Below are positions 38,901-48,073 of a DNA stretch of 64,000 nucleotides, piece by piece. Position numbers and translations under genes: made by a program. How positions within the stretch are numbered: the stretch's first letter is position 1; each line of letters starts with the position of its first letter. The notes beneath the pieces were generated by a model, which ran no database searches, was not told the DNA's origin, and worked only from the letters and a program-made list of their open reading frames with translations. This DNA comes from Paenibacillus tengchongensis. GTDB lineage: Bacteria; Bacillota; Bacilli; Paenibacillales; Paenibacillaceae. The stretch covers positions 1-64,000 of the forward strand of contig NZ_WACP01000001.1 in NCBI RefSeq assembly GCF_008973665.1. Direction: 5' to 3'.

Positions 38901-41900
38901 CTCCCAACAACAATATCTTCTCTTCCTGTATACTTGGCCAACAAGATATTATAGGTTGCCAGAAAGATCATAAAGGGTGTTGTTTTCGTACTTGATGCCA
39001 AATAAATCAAATTACGTGAAAGGCCTTTGTCGATTGTTGCTCTGATTTTTTTTCCAGCTGTGACCTTATGGAGAGGCCGTGGAAAATCCGTACATAAATC
39101 AAGAGGAAGCATTTCATCACAAAATTGTGTTAACCAATACTCCTCTTGCTTTTGTATATTCAAAATCCCCATGTTGTTCCGCTGCCATTCAGAGTAGTCT
39201 TTATATTGAAGCGCGATTGGAGATAATTGAACCCCATTGTATAGACTGACCAGTTCGTCCAGTAAAATAGCATAAGATGTACCATCTATAACCAGGTGGT
39301 GAATATCAAACAGCAAATAATATTTATTATATTCAGTCTGAACTATGCCGATTCGATAGAGCGGATACGCCTCAGTATCAAAGGGCTGTACAAAGCTACT
39401 AATGATATCATCTATGTTCTCGTTATGCTCAACCCACTTAAGAATTGTGAATGGTACCGGGGAGTGATGTATCCGTTGCATCGGCTCTCCGTCGACAAAT
39501 TGGATATATGTTCTCAATATTTCATGTCTGTTTACTAAATCATAGAATGCATGCTCCAGCTTGTGCATATCCAACGGCCCATTAAGCCTCAAAATGAGCG
39601 GGAGATTATAGCTGATGTCGTTTTTATTGAATTGGCTTAGAATAAACAGTCTCTTTTGTTCGAATGACAAATGATAGCTATCTTTTGGAGCGGCAGGTTT
39701 TATTTCCGAATATACAGATGGCTTTTGTGTTTGAATTAGTTTTGCCAGATTCTTAATGTTTTGTGCATCAAAAATATCCTGAAGCGTTATCTTAATATGA
39801 AACTCTGAATGGATTCTTACTGATAAAGTTAATGCCTTTAAAGAATGTCCTCCTAAGTCAAAAAATGAATCCCTTGTGTTTATAGAATCACGCTGTAAAA
39901 TCTCCATCCATAACTCCTGAAGCTTAAGTTCATATTCATTTTCAGGTAAGTAGCTTACTAGATTCATTTCAGTATTTAAGTTAACCTCTACTTCAGAAAG
40001 AGCATTACGATCAAGCTTTCCATTCGGAGTGACCGGCAATTGGTCTAACTTAACATAATAAGAGGGAATCATGTAAGAAGGCAAAAAAGCCCTTAAAAAT
40101 CTACTGATATCAAACATTTCCATACTTTTTTTTGTTGCAATATAGGCTAATAAGTAAGACTCCTGAGTATTAGGATTAGTCCATACTGTTACAACAACGT
40201 CATCTACATCTTCATGCTTTTTTATTTGATGCTCGATCTCACCGCACTCTATTCGATAGCCTCTGATTTTAACCTGAAAATCTTTTCTGCCTGCATATAT
40301 AAGTTCGCCATTAGGCAACCATTTTGCATGATCTCCGGTTTTATAAAGCAGTTCATCAGGTTGGCCCGGATGAAGAATAAATTTCTCTGCGGTTAAATCC
40401 GGCTTATGCAGATAACCCCGGGCCAAACATTTACCTGCAATATATAATTCGCCCGTTATTCCTGCTGGAACAAGTTGCATTTCTTCATTTAAAATATACA
40501 CCCGTATATTGTCTAAGGGCCTGCCCAACGTAATTTCCTCTTCATCTGTTAAATCTTTGACGGTAGCCCAAACTGTTGCTTCAGTCGGTCCGAATGCATT
40601 AAATATTCTGGCACTGGAAGCTGCCTTTAATTTATTCAACAGTTCTGGAGGAAAGGGTTCACCTCCAACAATGATCGTCTTTAGACTCACCAATGACTGT
40701 AGAAAAAGCTCATTATCCAGCATTAACTTTAGTCTCGTCGGAGTGGCTTGCAGTATTTCGACTCTGCTTTCTTGTATTAGTCTAGATAGGTCAGCCGTGT
40801 TTAAGTGTTGACTCTCATTTGCAATATATACCGTTAGCCCTTTTGTGAGTGGAAGAATCGTTTCCAGTAAAAAAATATCAAAGGACATCGTTGTAAGCGC
40901 AAGAATACTTTGATGTGACCTAATGTTTATTTTATTTGACATGGATTCAGTAAAATTGAACATCGCTTTATGCTCTACCATAACTCCCTTAGGATTCCCC
41001 GTGGAACCGGAAGTATATATGACATAAGCCAGATCATTTTCAAAAATCCTTACCGGATCTTGGACAGTGGCAACATCCCTATACGAAGACACAAGTTTAT
41101 CTACAAAAACAATATTCGAGTATTCTTCAACATCATCTTTAATATCTGAATGGGTTAAGACAAGTGAACATTTGCTGTCATTTAGGATATATTTCATACG
41201 TTCTTTCGGAAGAAGCGGATCGATTGGAAGATACACACCACCAACTCTTAATACGGATAAGATGGCAACGTACATATCAAAGCCACGTTCAAATATGATA
41301 CCAATAATATCTCCGCGCTTTACTTTGTGCTCAACCAACCTTGAGGATAATTGAAGAGTTCTGTTATATAGCTCCAAGTAACTAATGCTCTCTTCATTAT
41401 ATTTTAGGGCAACATGATGAGGAGACTGATTAACTTGTTCCTCAAATAATTGGTATGTATCTTTGAAATGATAGATTGCCTCAGTTCTATTAAAATAGTT
41501 ATGAAAAGAAGATTGTTCTTTTTCAGTACAAATTTCTATGTCTTTAATCAACTTATCTTCGGCATCTACAATTTGGCTGGACATATATTGTAAATGCTCT
41601 CCGATTTGCTGCATCTGTTGACTCGTATAATTACGTGCATTATAAGAGAACTTTATTGAAAAACTACTACCGGGAATAACTCTTACACACAAATCATATT
41701 CGGTTTGTTCGAGCTCATGGACATTGCGTAAGGAAATACCTTGATCATGAAGCGCATTGGTCGCACCAATTTGATTTTGTAACGGAATATTATCAAATAT
41801 GAATATATGATTAAACAAATCACGTTTTAGCTCTGTTGACGCCTGGATATCTGCAAGTTGGCAGTAATGGTACGAACTCGACTCTATTTCATGTTTTTGT

Positions 41901-42862
41901 ATCTCACCGAGAACTTCTGTGAATTTTTGTTGTTTTTCATACCTCACCCTTGCCGGAACAGTATTAATGAATAATCCGACAATTTTTTCAACACCATCCA
42001 CTTCGAATGGTCTTCCAGACACGACTTTCCCGAACACTGCATCGTTGGAATTATTATATTTACACAGCAGGATTCCCCATAAGGCTTGAAATAAAGTACT
42101 CATTGTAATCTTATATTTCTTCGTTAAATTCACAAGTCCTAAGGATTGTTGTTCATCAAATACGTATAAAGTTTCTTCAAGCTGATACTCCCTTTGAGAC
42201 CCGCCATTTACGGACCCCGGCACAGATACTGGAGAATGATATCCGGCAAGATACTCCTTCCAAAAGTCATAACCCTGAGAAAGGTTTTGCTCTCCAATCC
42301 AGTCAATGTAATTTTTGTAGGTTGCAACCGGTTGTAAAACAAGCTGACCGCCTTTACTCATTACGGAGTACAGTTCCAGTAATTCCTGTACTACAATATT
42401 AAAACTCCATGCATCACTGACTATATGGTGAAAGCTGAAGACAATTTCGTACATTTCCTTATCTAGTTTGATTAAGGACAATCTGATCGAAGTTTCCCGT
42501 TGCAGATCAAAACCCTTTTTACGGTCCTCTTCTAAAAAGGCAGAAAGATATTCCTCAATTTCCGTTAAGGACAAATTTGATATATCCTCAACTTTTACAT
42601 TTCCAGTCCAATGTTTAATGACAACCTGTTTTGGTTTTTGTATTTTATGAAACACAAATAATGTCCGGAAGACATCATGTCTATCTACTATTAGTTGAAA
42701 GCATTTCTCAAATAATTCACAATTGAAATCTCCTGTTATTGTAAACCTTATTTGTTCAAAATAGGTCTGCGAACCGGGATTTTGAATATAATGATACAAT
42801 ATACCTTCCTGTAAAGGGGATAAGGGATAATAATGGACAATATCTGTTGATTTTATCTTCAT
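35981..42862 (-). CDS. dimodular NRPS, C(DCL)-A(Gly)-T-C-A(Y)-T-C-lobe
   Basis: 2293 residues. The first condensation domain has PLSPLQEGILYH, HHIVSDAWS (about 144) and VGLFINTVPAR, hallmarks of the D-donor (DCL) type. It fits the epimerase-ended protein encoded just upstream. A1 (SGSTGNPKG, about 615) has pocket D-I-L-Q-I-G-A-V-W-K, Gly-like. T1 is near 1001. C2 (HHLVIDGTS, about 1188) is a standard type. A2 (SGSTGLPKG, about 1653) has pocket D-V-Q-N-I-G-I-I-N-K, for which I know no match. T2 is near 2037. The final 200 residues look like an isolated second lobe of a condensation domain, preceding the handover to the first PKS. The ATG at 42862 follows GGGAGAGG; the upstream ATG pair overlaps the previous gene. 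Confidence 0.93.
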   Translation of the reverse strand: MKIKSTDIVHYYPLSPLQEGILYHYIQNPGSQTYFEQIRFTITGDFNCELFEKCFQLIVDRHDVFRTLFVFHKIQKPKQVVIKHWTGNVKVEDISNLSLTEIEEYLSAFLEEDRKKGFDLQRETSIRLSLIKLDKEMYEIVFSFHHIVSDAWSFNIVVQELLELYSVMSKGGQLVLQPVATYKNYIDWIGEQNLSQGYDFWKEYLAGYHSPVSVPGSVNGGSQREYQLEETLYVFDEQQSLGLVNLTKKYKITMSTLFQALWGILLCKYNNSNDAVFGKVVSGRPFEVDGVEKIVGLFINTVPARVRYEKQQKFTEVLGEIQKHEIESSSYHYCQLADIQASTELKRDLFNHIFIFDNIPLQNQIGATNALHDQGISLRNVHELEQTEYDLCVRVIPGSSFSIKFSYNARNYTSQQMQQIGEHLQYMSSQIVDAEDKLIKDIEICTEKEQSSFHNYFNRTEAIYHFKDTYQLFEEQVNQSPHHVALKYNEESISYLELYNRTLQLSSRLVEHKVKRGDIIGIIFERGFDMYVAILSVLRVGGVYLPIDPLLPKERMKYILNDSKCSLVLTHSDIKDDVEEYSNIVFVDKLVSSYRDVATVQDPVRIFENDLAYVIYTSGSTGNPKGVMVEHKAMFNFTESMSNKINIRSHQSILALTTMSFDIFLLETILPLTKGLTVYIANESQHLNTADLSRLIQESRVEILQATPTRLKLMLDNELFLQSLVSLKTIIVGGEPFPPELLNKLKAASSARIFNAFGPTEATVWATVKDLTDEEEITLGRPLDNIRVYILNEEMQLVPAGITGELYIAGKCLARGYLHKPDLTAEKFILHPGQPDELLYKTGDHAKWLPNGELIYAGRKDFQVKIRGYRIECGEIEHQIKKHEDVDDVVVTVWTNPNTQESYLLAYIATKKSMEMFDISRFLRAFLPSYMIPSYYVKLDQLPVTPNGKLDRNALSEVEVNLNTEMNLVSYLPENEYELKLQELWMEILQRDSINTRDSFFDLGGHSLKALTLSVRIHSEFHIKITLQDIFDAQNIKNLAKLIQTQKPSVYSEIKPAAPKDSYHLSFEQKRLFILSQFNKNDISYNLPLILRLNGPLDMHKLEHAFYDLVNRHEILRTYIQFVDGEPMQRIHHSPVPFTILKWVEHNENIDDIISSFVQPFDTEAYPLYRIGIVQTEYNKYYLLFDIHHLVIDGTSYAILLDELVSLYNGVQLSPIALQYKDYSEWQRNNMGILNIQKQEEYWLTQFCDEMLPLDLCTDFPRPLHKVTAGKKIRATIDKGLSRNLIYLASSTKTTPFMIFLATYNILLAKYTGREDIVVGSPFSIRSNFQLESAVGMFVNTLALRNRPSFTKSFIEFLAEVKLTTLEAFNNSDYPFEKLVERLHINRDLSKSPLFDTMFVYQNMDFPNLTMEDIEINVLAYQSQTSRFDITLTVIPEADDFIIEIEYCTALFEHRTIEKLYSHYIHLLESVTRNPELSIGQLEMLSEMEQREILDVFNQTSVQYSGPASIKSWFEAIVDKYPNNNALVFNEEKLTYEELNDEVNKIAHELNKWSIRRGDIVAVLADYSIEMVIAVLGIIKAGGVFLPIAHDLPVDRIQTILKNSNSQYLLVQGEIPNGLQYENIWRLEYKKNHIKCLTAEQIETEPNDLIYMIYTSGSTGLPKGVMIEQISLINQIQGQCEKLKLGPTTRHILLAKFGFDVSVQQILMPLLSGGTLYLASSEMIQSPPMLTRYIYLNNIDILNAVPTYIHALAEQQDPALTLSFRYIILGGEMFSKQLYEKIRRVFRAEAVFNIYGPTEATINTTLYKANDAFAGNILPIGKPLPNYRTYIFDCSGKLTPVGVPGELFIAGVGVARGYVNTEETESRFVEDPFYPSSRMYQTGDIAKWLPDGNIMLLGRKDDQIKIRGFRVEPVEIEKVILLFEGITDCVVIPKHIENRGSVLVAYYVCGHTVKPAIIRNYLSGLLPDYMIPSYFFQMDTFPLNINGKIDKAAFPSPINNDVVSVVEHQTAITDTERFVLQIWKELLHIQNISVHDNFFDLGGNSLLVISMYRRIEDTYPGVIEVGDIFGYPTIERLAELIKVKSEKNLPIGLIKMVRFPEDFFGTNSDCSGNEIIRFQLKDAIYSRLMDFKHGSTESLFMLLLSIFVYSISDLAELVDVTVQIPVESGDLLSTVDFQLYSFVDFNEYLQYVEYKVKECRTDKRMLYPQVNIGNLLIKNNNAEIAPFFVNDIKLGLELSKQLDFGFSVDQKAEQIDISCLFNGNRINRVKVEGFISRFHHYLLEAIHSIGKDE

Positions 42863-42872
42863 ATGCCTCTCC

Positions 42873-45800
42873 CTATTCATCATCTATTTCATTCATTACA
42901 TTTAATATGTCTGCTAACTCTTCATCAACAACATTATGCTCCATATCCTGAATCATACTCTGCAAATGCTCCAGCATTGCGGCGACCAAACCAGCTATTG
43001 TAGTTTCTTCATATTCATGCTTATTGTAATGAATGCTAAACATAAGGGAGCCATTAATGATTGCAACCTCCACCTCAAGAGAAAACAGTCTTGTGCTGTG
43101 TTTACTGACCGAATTCATATCCGGCATAAATACTACCTCACAAAAATCACCCAAAGCCTTTGTACTTATTTGCCCCAAGTAGTTAAAACATATCTCCGGT
43201 TTTATTTTGCTCAACTGTTTTTTGTCCAAACGGGGACTGGAAATATATTTTAAGATGTTAAAAGTTATCCCTTTATTCGGAATTCGTTGTCTTTGGCTTT
43301 TCACTGCCAGAATTCTATCTGATAGATTATTTGAACGCTCTGACATGTCAAGAATTAAAGGATATGAGGATGTAAACCAGCCTACTGTTCGGGAAATATC
43401 AATATCTTCGAATATCTCTTCCCTACCATGGCTTTCTACAACGATGGCAACCCTATCTGTTCTTGCCCAGTCACTGATCGTCATGCTCAATGCCGCAATT
43501 AGAATATCGTCAATATCAGCGTCAAAATACTTGCAAGCCTGTTTCAGCAATAACGCCGTTTCATCTGTATTTAATTTCTCTGTTATTGTCCGGATATCGA
43601 TGACCAGATTCTGACTAATCTCATTCCATTTTGGTAAAGGATTTATGGTTGGAAAGCTTGTACATTCCCAATAGTCTCTGTCACGGATGATAATATCCGA
43701 CGTGGCAAACTCCCGCAGTTTATTGGCCCAATCCCGGTAAGAAGTGGTTTTACCTTGAATCTCGAACGGCTGACCATCCATAAGATGGGAGTATCCTATT
43801 GAGAAATCTTCTAATAGAATTCTCCAGGAGATACCGTCAGTGAGTAAATGGTGCATAATGACGGCAAGATAATCGCCTTCCATAGTTCTGATAATTCCAA
43901 TATTAATTAGTGGCCCTTCACTTAAATTTAGTGATGCTTGAAGATCCTTTAAGATTTCTTGAACCTTCAAAGATTTATTCTCCATATTCTCCAAATAAAA
44001 CTCATGCAATCCATAATTACATGAATCCATACTCTGAACGGTCTGTACGATCTCTCCCTCAGAGCCTGTAGAGAACACTGCTCTTAATATGTCATGATGC
44101 TCGATCATACGTTTGAACACATTTTTTACGATTGTGCTGTTAAAACCGTCTTTTCGGAACAATAGGACCGATTGATTCCAGTGATGCCTCTCTGACTTAA
44201 CCTCATCAAAAAAATACATTTGCGAAGGAGTGAGCGGTATTTCTCCTAAAACAAGCGCAACTTCTTTTACATCATGACTCGTTTCGATATATTGACTCAA
44301 AGCAGCTATTGTTTGATGCTCAAATATATCTCTCACTTTAATTTTTCGTTTATGCTTTAATAATCCTGCCGATATTTGAATGGCTTTTATAGAGTCGCCT
44401 CCAAGATCATAATAATTACTGTAGATATTGATGGACTCGTCTCCAAAAACATCATGCCAAATGCCTATCAGCAATTCTTCAGTTTCATTGCGCGGCTTCG
44501 ACGAATCAATATCTGAAATACTCCGTTCCACATCATTGGTCTGGAAGGGGGCGGGCAACAGCTGATCATTAATTTTTCCATTTGATTTCAAAGGGACTTG
44601 ATCAATTTCTATAAATACATTTGGTACCATATATCTCGGCAGTCTAGATGCAGCATATTCCCTCAGTTCATTATGTTTTATGACATTATTAGCGACATAA
44701 TATGCACAAATTATCAGCTCACCCTTATGATCAGTTCTCTGCAACACAACCGTTTCAGTAATCACTGAATTTTGCCGCAAAACACTCTCAATTTCCCCTA
44801 ATTCAATCCGTCGGCCAGCAATCTTAACCTGCTGATCTTTTCTGCCGATGTATTCAAGATATCCATTTTCGTTCCAACGGACCAAATCACCGGTTTTATA
44901 TATTTTCTCCTCCGGAATGAAGGGATGATTAATAAATCGTTCATTTGTTAGTGAGGAATTGTTAATATATCCCCTGGCAAGACCTGCTCCAGAAATATAC
45001 AGTTCACCTTGTACCCCATAAGGGACCAGCTGTTGATGTTCATCTAAAATATATACACGGTAATTCATTAACGGTTTGCCTATTGGAATCGAGAGGTCCT
45101 CCTCCTGCAAAAGCTTACAGTCAAAGTAAGTTCCGTTAATTGTACACTCCGTAGGACCATAAATATTATAAATTTCCTGAATCATAAACTTATCTTTAAT
45201 TCTCTTGTACAACGATACCGGAAAGACCTCTCCAGCTAACATCAATACACGAAGACTAAGCTTGCCTTTTTCTGTATTTAGCAGATAACTCATCATAGAG
45301 GGAACCACATTCAGTATAGAAACACGTTGATATATTAAATATTCAATTAATTTTTCTGAATCCGTCTTTAATGCTTCCGGAATTAAATGCAATTGGCCAC
45401 CTGATGTCAAACTTAGAAAAATATGCTTGACAGAGGCGTCAAAGGTGTAGGGTGCAATTAAGGCATGGCGATCAGCCGGGTTTACCTCAAACATAGTTTG
45501 AAGCCCTATAATCTGATTTACTACACTTGTATGTTCAATCATGACACCCTTGGGATTTCCGGTTGTTCCAGAGGTATAAATGATATATGCTAATTCTTTG
45601 GAACTCACGGACTGTGAAAGATTAGGGATTTCCTCCTCTTCAGTACCTGTACATGGTATATCCATGATATCAACCGATACATCCCGGTATGCATTTACAT
45701 CCAATAATTGATTGGTAAGCATTAGAGAAGTATTACTATCTACCAGTAAGTAATTAATTCTTGCTTGAGGGAATGCGGGGTCTATGGGAAGATATGCCGC

Positions 45801-46817
45801 TCCAGTTTTTAGTACTCCTAAAATACCAACTATCATTTCTATGGAAACATCCGCCAAGAGGGCTACGATATTACCCGGTCCAATACCTTTATGATGCAAT
45901 TTCCAGGCCAGATCATTAGCTCTCTTATTGAGATCTCTATAAGTAATATGATTTCCCTCGAAGCATACCGCAATGCCATCTTGATGCTCTCTGACTTTAT
46001 CCTCAAATAAAGAATGCAGCGTGACATTCCGGGGATAGACAAAATCAGTATTATTAAAATCATATAATAATAGTTTTTTTTCACTGTCAGTCAGAATATC
46101 AATTGTTCTTAACTTAGTGTTTGGCGTCATGCTGACTATACTTAGGAAGGTTGATAGATGCAGTAAAAATCTGGAGATAAACGCTTGGCTATATTTTAAT
46201 TCATTATACTTAACCTCCACTTTAATGCTTTCTTCTATTATTTGGATAGAAAAAATAACATCTCCTTCAACAGACCCCTTGGAACAGATTTCTTGGATAG
46301 CATCCATTACAACTAATGTATGTACATATGGATATGCATCCCAGGACTCTTTTACAATTTCCTTCATAGATAAGAAAGAAACATCCTGATACTTAATAGC
46401 TTCGGCCAATACCTCTTTCACATCAAACAACAGCTCTTTGAAGCTTCTCTCATCATCCAATGAAATAATAACGGGGAGAATTTCAGCTTCGTTACTTTCC
46501 GTACCAGTTTTAAACACGGGCATCCCAAATAAAATCCTGCTGACATCCGGACATCCATTATATTTATGCATCAAGAAAGCGATGGACGTTAAAATGTAGG
46601 TATATACTGCAGCAGATCCTCTGTTACATGCATTTATTATTTTTGCACTGTCGATACTGCTAATCATACAATTTTCCACCGCATACGAAGGAGATGACGT
46701 GATCACTTGATCGGAAGTGTTTGTAACGGTCGTCACGTATAACTCCTCCCGAAAACGTTCGGTCCAGAAACTCTTTGCAATATGATTTGCTAAACGTGTA
46801 TTAGTCCTAGTAACCAT
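42873..46817 (-). CDS. NRPS, C-lobe-A(X)-T-E
   Basis: 1314 residues. The first 230 residues match only the second half of a condensation domain (for example RILFGMPVF at the position of the usual GTPVSGR) with no HHxxxDG. The adenylation domain (SGTTGNPKG, about 414) has pocket D-A-K-N-M-A-I-I-N-K, unassigned. The carrier is LGGDSIKA (about 802). The epimerisation domain has HHLLTDGISW (about 987), SHGREE and CFNYLGQ (about 1209). The upstream-encoded protein ends in a complete C domain, so that domain probably supplies the condensation for this A-T-E and the chain gains a D residue. The ATG at 46817 has GGAGGG 10 nt upstream; a TTG start six codons earlier is the alternative. Confidence 0.92.
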   Translation of the reverse strand: MVTRTNTRLANHIAKSFWTERFREELYVTTVTNTSDQVITSSPSYAVENCMISSIDSAKIINACNRGSAAVYTYILTSIAFLMHKYNGCPDVSRILFGMPVFKTGTESNEAEILPVIISLDDERSFKELLFDVKEVLAEAIKYQDVSFLSMKEIVKESWDAYPYVHTLVVMDAIQEICSKGSVEGDVIFSIQIIEESIKVEVKYNELKYSQAFISRFLLHLSTFLSIVSMTPNTKLRTIDILTDSEKKLLLYDFNNTDFVYPRNVTLHSLFEDKVREHQDGIAVCFEGNHITYRDLNKRANDLAWKLHHKGIGPGNIVALLADVSIEMIVGILGVLKTGAAYLPIDPAFPQARINYLLVDSNTSLMLTNQLLDVNAYRDVSVDIMDIPCTGTEEEEIPNLSQSVSSKELAYIIYTSGTTGNPKGVMIEHTSVVNQIIGLQTMFEVNPADRHALIAPYTFDASVKHIFLSLTSGGQLHLIPEALKTDSEKLIEYLIYQRVSILNVVPSMMSYLLNTEKGKLSLRVLMLAGEVFPVSLYKRIKDKFMIQEIYNIYGPTECTINGTYFDCKLLQEEDLSIPIGKPLMNYRVYILDEHQQLVPYGVQGELYISGAGLARGYINNSSLTNERFINHPFIPEEKIYKTGDLVRWNENGYLEYIGRKDQQVKIAGRRIELGEIESVLRQNSVITETVVLQRTDHKGELIICAYYVANNVIKHNELREYAASRLPRYMVPNVFIEIDQVPLKSNGKINDQLLPAPFQTNDVERSISDIDSSKPRNETEELLIGIWHDVFGDESINIYSNYYDLGGDSIKAIQISAGLLKHKRKIKVRDIFEHQTIAALSQYIETSHDVKEVALVLGEIPLTPSQMYFFDEVKSERHHWNQSVLLFRKDGFNSTIVKNVFKRMIEHHDILRAVFSTGSEGEIVQTVQSMDSCNYGLHEFYLENMENKSLKVQEILKDLQASLNLSEGPLINIGIIRTMEGDYLAVIMHHLLTDGISWRILLEDFSIGYSHLMDGQPFEIQGKTTSYRDWANKLREFATSDIIIRDRDYWECTSFPTINPLPKWNEISQNLVIDIRTITEKLNTDETALLLKQACKYFDADIDDILIAALSMTISDWARTDRVAIVVESHGREEIFEDIDISRTVGWFTSSYPLILDMSERSNNLSDRILAVKSQRQRIPNKGITFNILKYISSPRLDKKQLSKIKPEICFNYLGQISTKALGDFCEVVFMPDMNSVSKHSTRLFSLEVEVAIINGSLMFSIHYNKHEYEETTIAGLVAAMLEHLQSMIQDMEHNVVDEELADILNVMNEIDDE

Positions 46818-46847
46818 CTGCCATCTTCCCTCCAAACCATTACAAAT

Positions 46848-48056
46848 TTAGAGATCCACATAAGTTCCAATGCAAACAAACATATCTTCTTCAAAAGTCT
46901 TTTTAAAAGCAATTCCCTGCTTGTCCATTTTGTTTCCAGCATTATAAACAGATCTGTCCTGAAGTACATCTTTCAGATCACTCCAACGCTGAATAATCTC
47001 AACTGGATCAACTTTACCATCTAGTTTATAAGAAGCGGCGCCTTTATTGTCACTGTAACCGTGATGTTTTATAACATTAAAGTAAGAATCTGTTCGGAAA
47101 AAATCTAATAATTCAAAGAAGTCCTCTTCTGTTTCTCCTGGAAATCCCACGATGATATCTGCAGAAATATATAAATCCGGACACTTACTCTTCATTTTCC
47201 CAATAATCGAGTATCCTTCTTCAAAATGTATATCCCTAACCATTCGCTTTAAAATTCTCGGGTTAATATGTTGCATTCCCATATCAAGTTTCTTGATAAT
47301 TCCTTTCTCACACAATTCTAAAATTTCCGGCCAATACTTTCTTAGCCACTGTATATCAAGTCCCCCAAAATATAATTCAACGTCATCACTAATCAAAAGC
47401 ATTGAATGAAGCAAAGAAACAATTGTTGAATCCCTATCTAACCCATAAGCAAATGTATCTTCGGCAGACAAATAAATCTTTCTGTATCCGCTCTCAATGG
47501 CAGTTTGGTATTGCTTCAATATTTCAGCTTCCGGAACGCTTTCTAACTGTCCCTTAGCTTTTTTGATAATACAATATGTGCAATTCCCAAGACATCCATC
47601 AGAAATTTTTATGTAAAACATAGCATCCTTCTTATCTTCCTGTTCATCTTGACGAATAGTAAAAAGGTTGCTCACATCAACATCTTTAAATGGAATTTCT
47701 GCATCAATCAATAGATCTAAAGCATCTTCGCTTTTAATTTCAACTATTTTCCCGGTGTAAAAGGATTGGATTTCTTCTTCAAATGTTTTAGGGAGACATC
47801 CCATCATAATAATATTTTCTTCAGGATATCCTATTTTCGCCAAGCTTTTTATGGTGTTCATTACTTTATCGTACATCGATTTATGGAATCCACAGGCACA
47901 AATTACGATTTTGTCTGCCCTTTCGAACTCCTCAACCACTTCCCATTGATTTGCTACGAAATACTTTTCTATCTTGGCAAAATATTGAACTGTTCTTTCA
48001 CACTCTATATTATTGGATAGAATCATCACCGTTCTGCTTAACATCTTATTTATCAT
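46848..48056 (-). CDS. methylthiotransferase-family radical-SAM enzyme (RimO/MiaB-like)
   Basis: 402 residues with the two-cluster layout of methylthiotransferases. The N-terminal UPF0004-type domain has Cys19, Cys55 and Cys87 at spacings close to those of RimO. The radical-SAM core has GCLGNCTYC (CxxxCxxC, near 154-161) and the later GFPGETEEDF motif. The C-terminus is shorter than in RimO, and a complete TRAM RNA/protein-binding domain is not evident. RimO and MiaB insert a methylthio group at an unactivated C-H of a ribosomal Asp or of tRNA adenosine. Position between two NRPS genes and loss of the substrate-binding domain suggest action on the peptide product instead. AAGGGG 7 nt before the ATG supports the start. 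Confidence 0.85.
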   Translation of the reverse strand: MINKMLSRTVMILSNNIECERTVQYFAKIEKYFVANQWEVVEEFERADKIVICACGFHKSMYDKVMNTIKSLAKIGYPEENIIMMGCLPKTFEEEIQSFYTGKIVEIKSEDALDLLIDAEIPFKDVDVSNLFTIRQDEQEDKKDAMFYIKISDGCLGNCTYCIIKKAKGQLESVPEAEILKQYQTAIESGYRKIYLSAEDTFAYGLDRDSTIVSLLHSMLLISDDVELYFGGLDIQWLRKYWPEILELCEKGIIKKLDMGMQHINPRILKRMVRDIHFEEGYSIIGKMKSKCPDLYISADIIVGFPGETEEDFFELLDFFRTDSYFNVIKHHGYSDNKGAASYKLDGKVDPVEIIQRWSDLKDVLQDRSVYNAGNKMDKQGIAFKKTFEEDMFVCIGTYVDL

Positions 48057-48073
48057 CGTGATTCCCCTTTACG

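Noticed and set aside
46848-48056. Housekeeping tRNA methylthiotransferase (MiaB/MtaB) or RimO
   Set aside because: Short or missing TRAM domain and position between two NRPS genes argue against it, although the genome must be checked for other copies.
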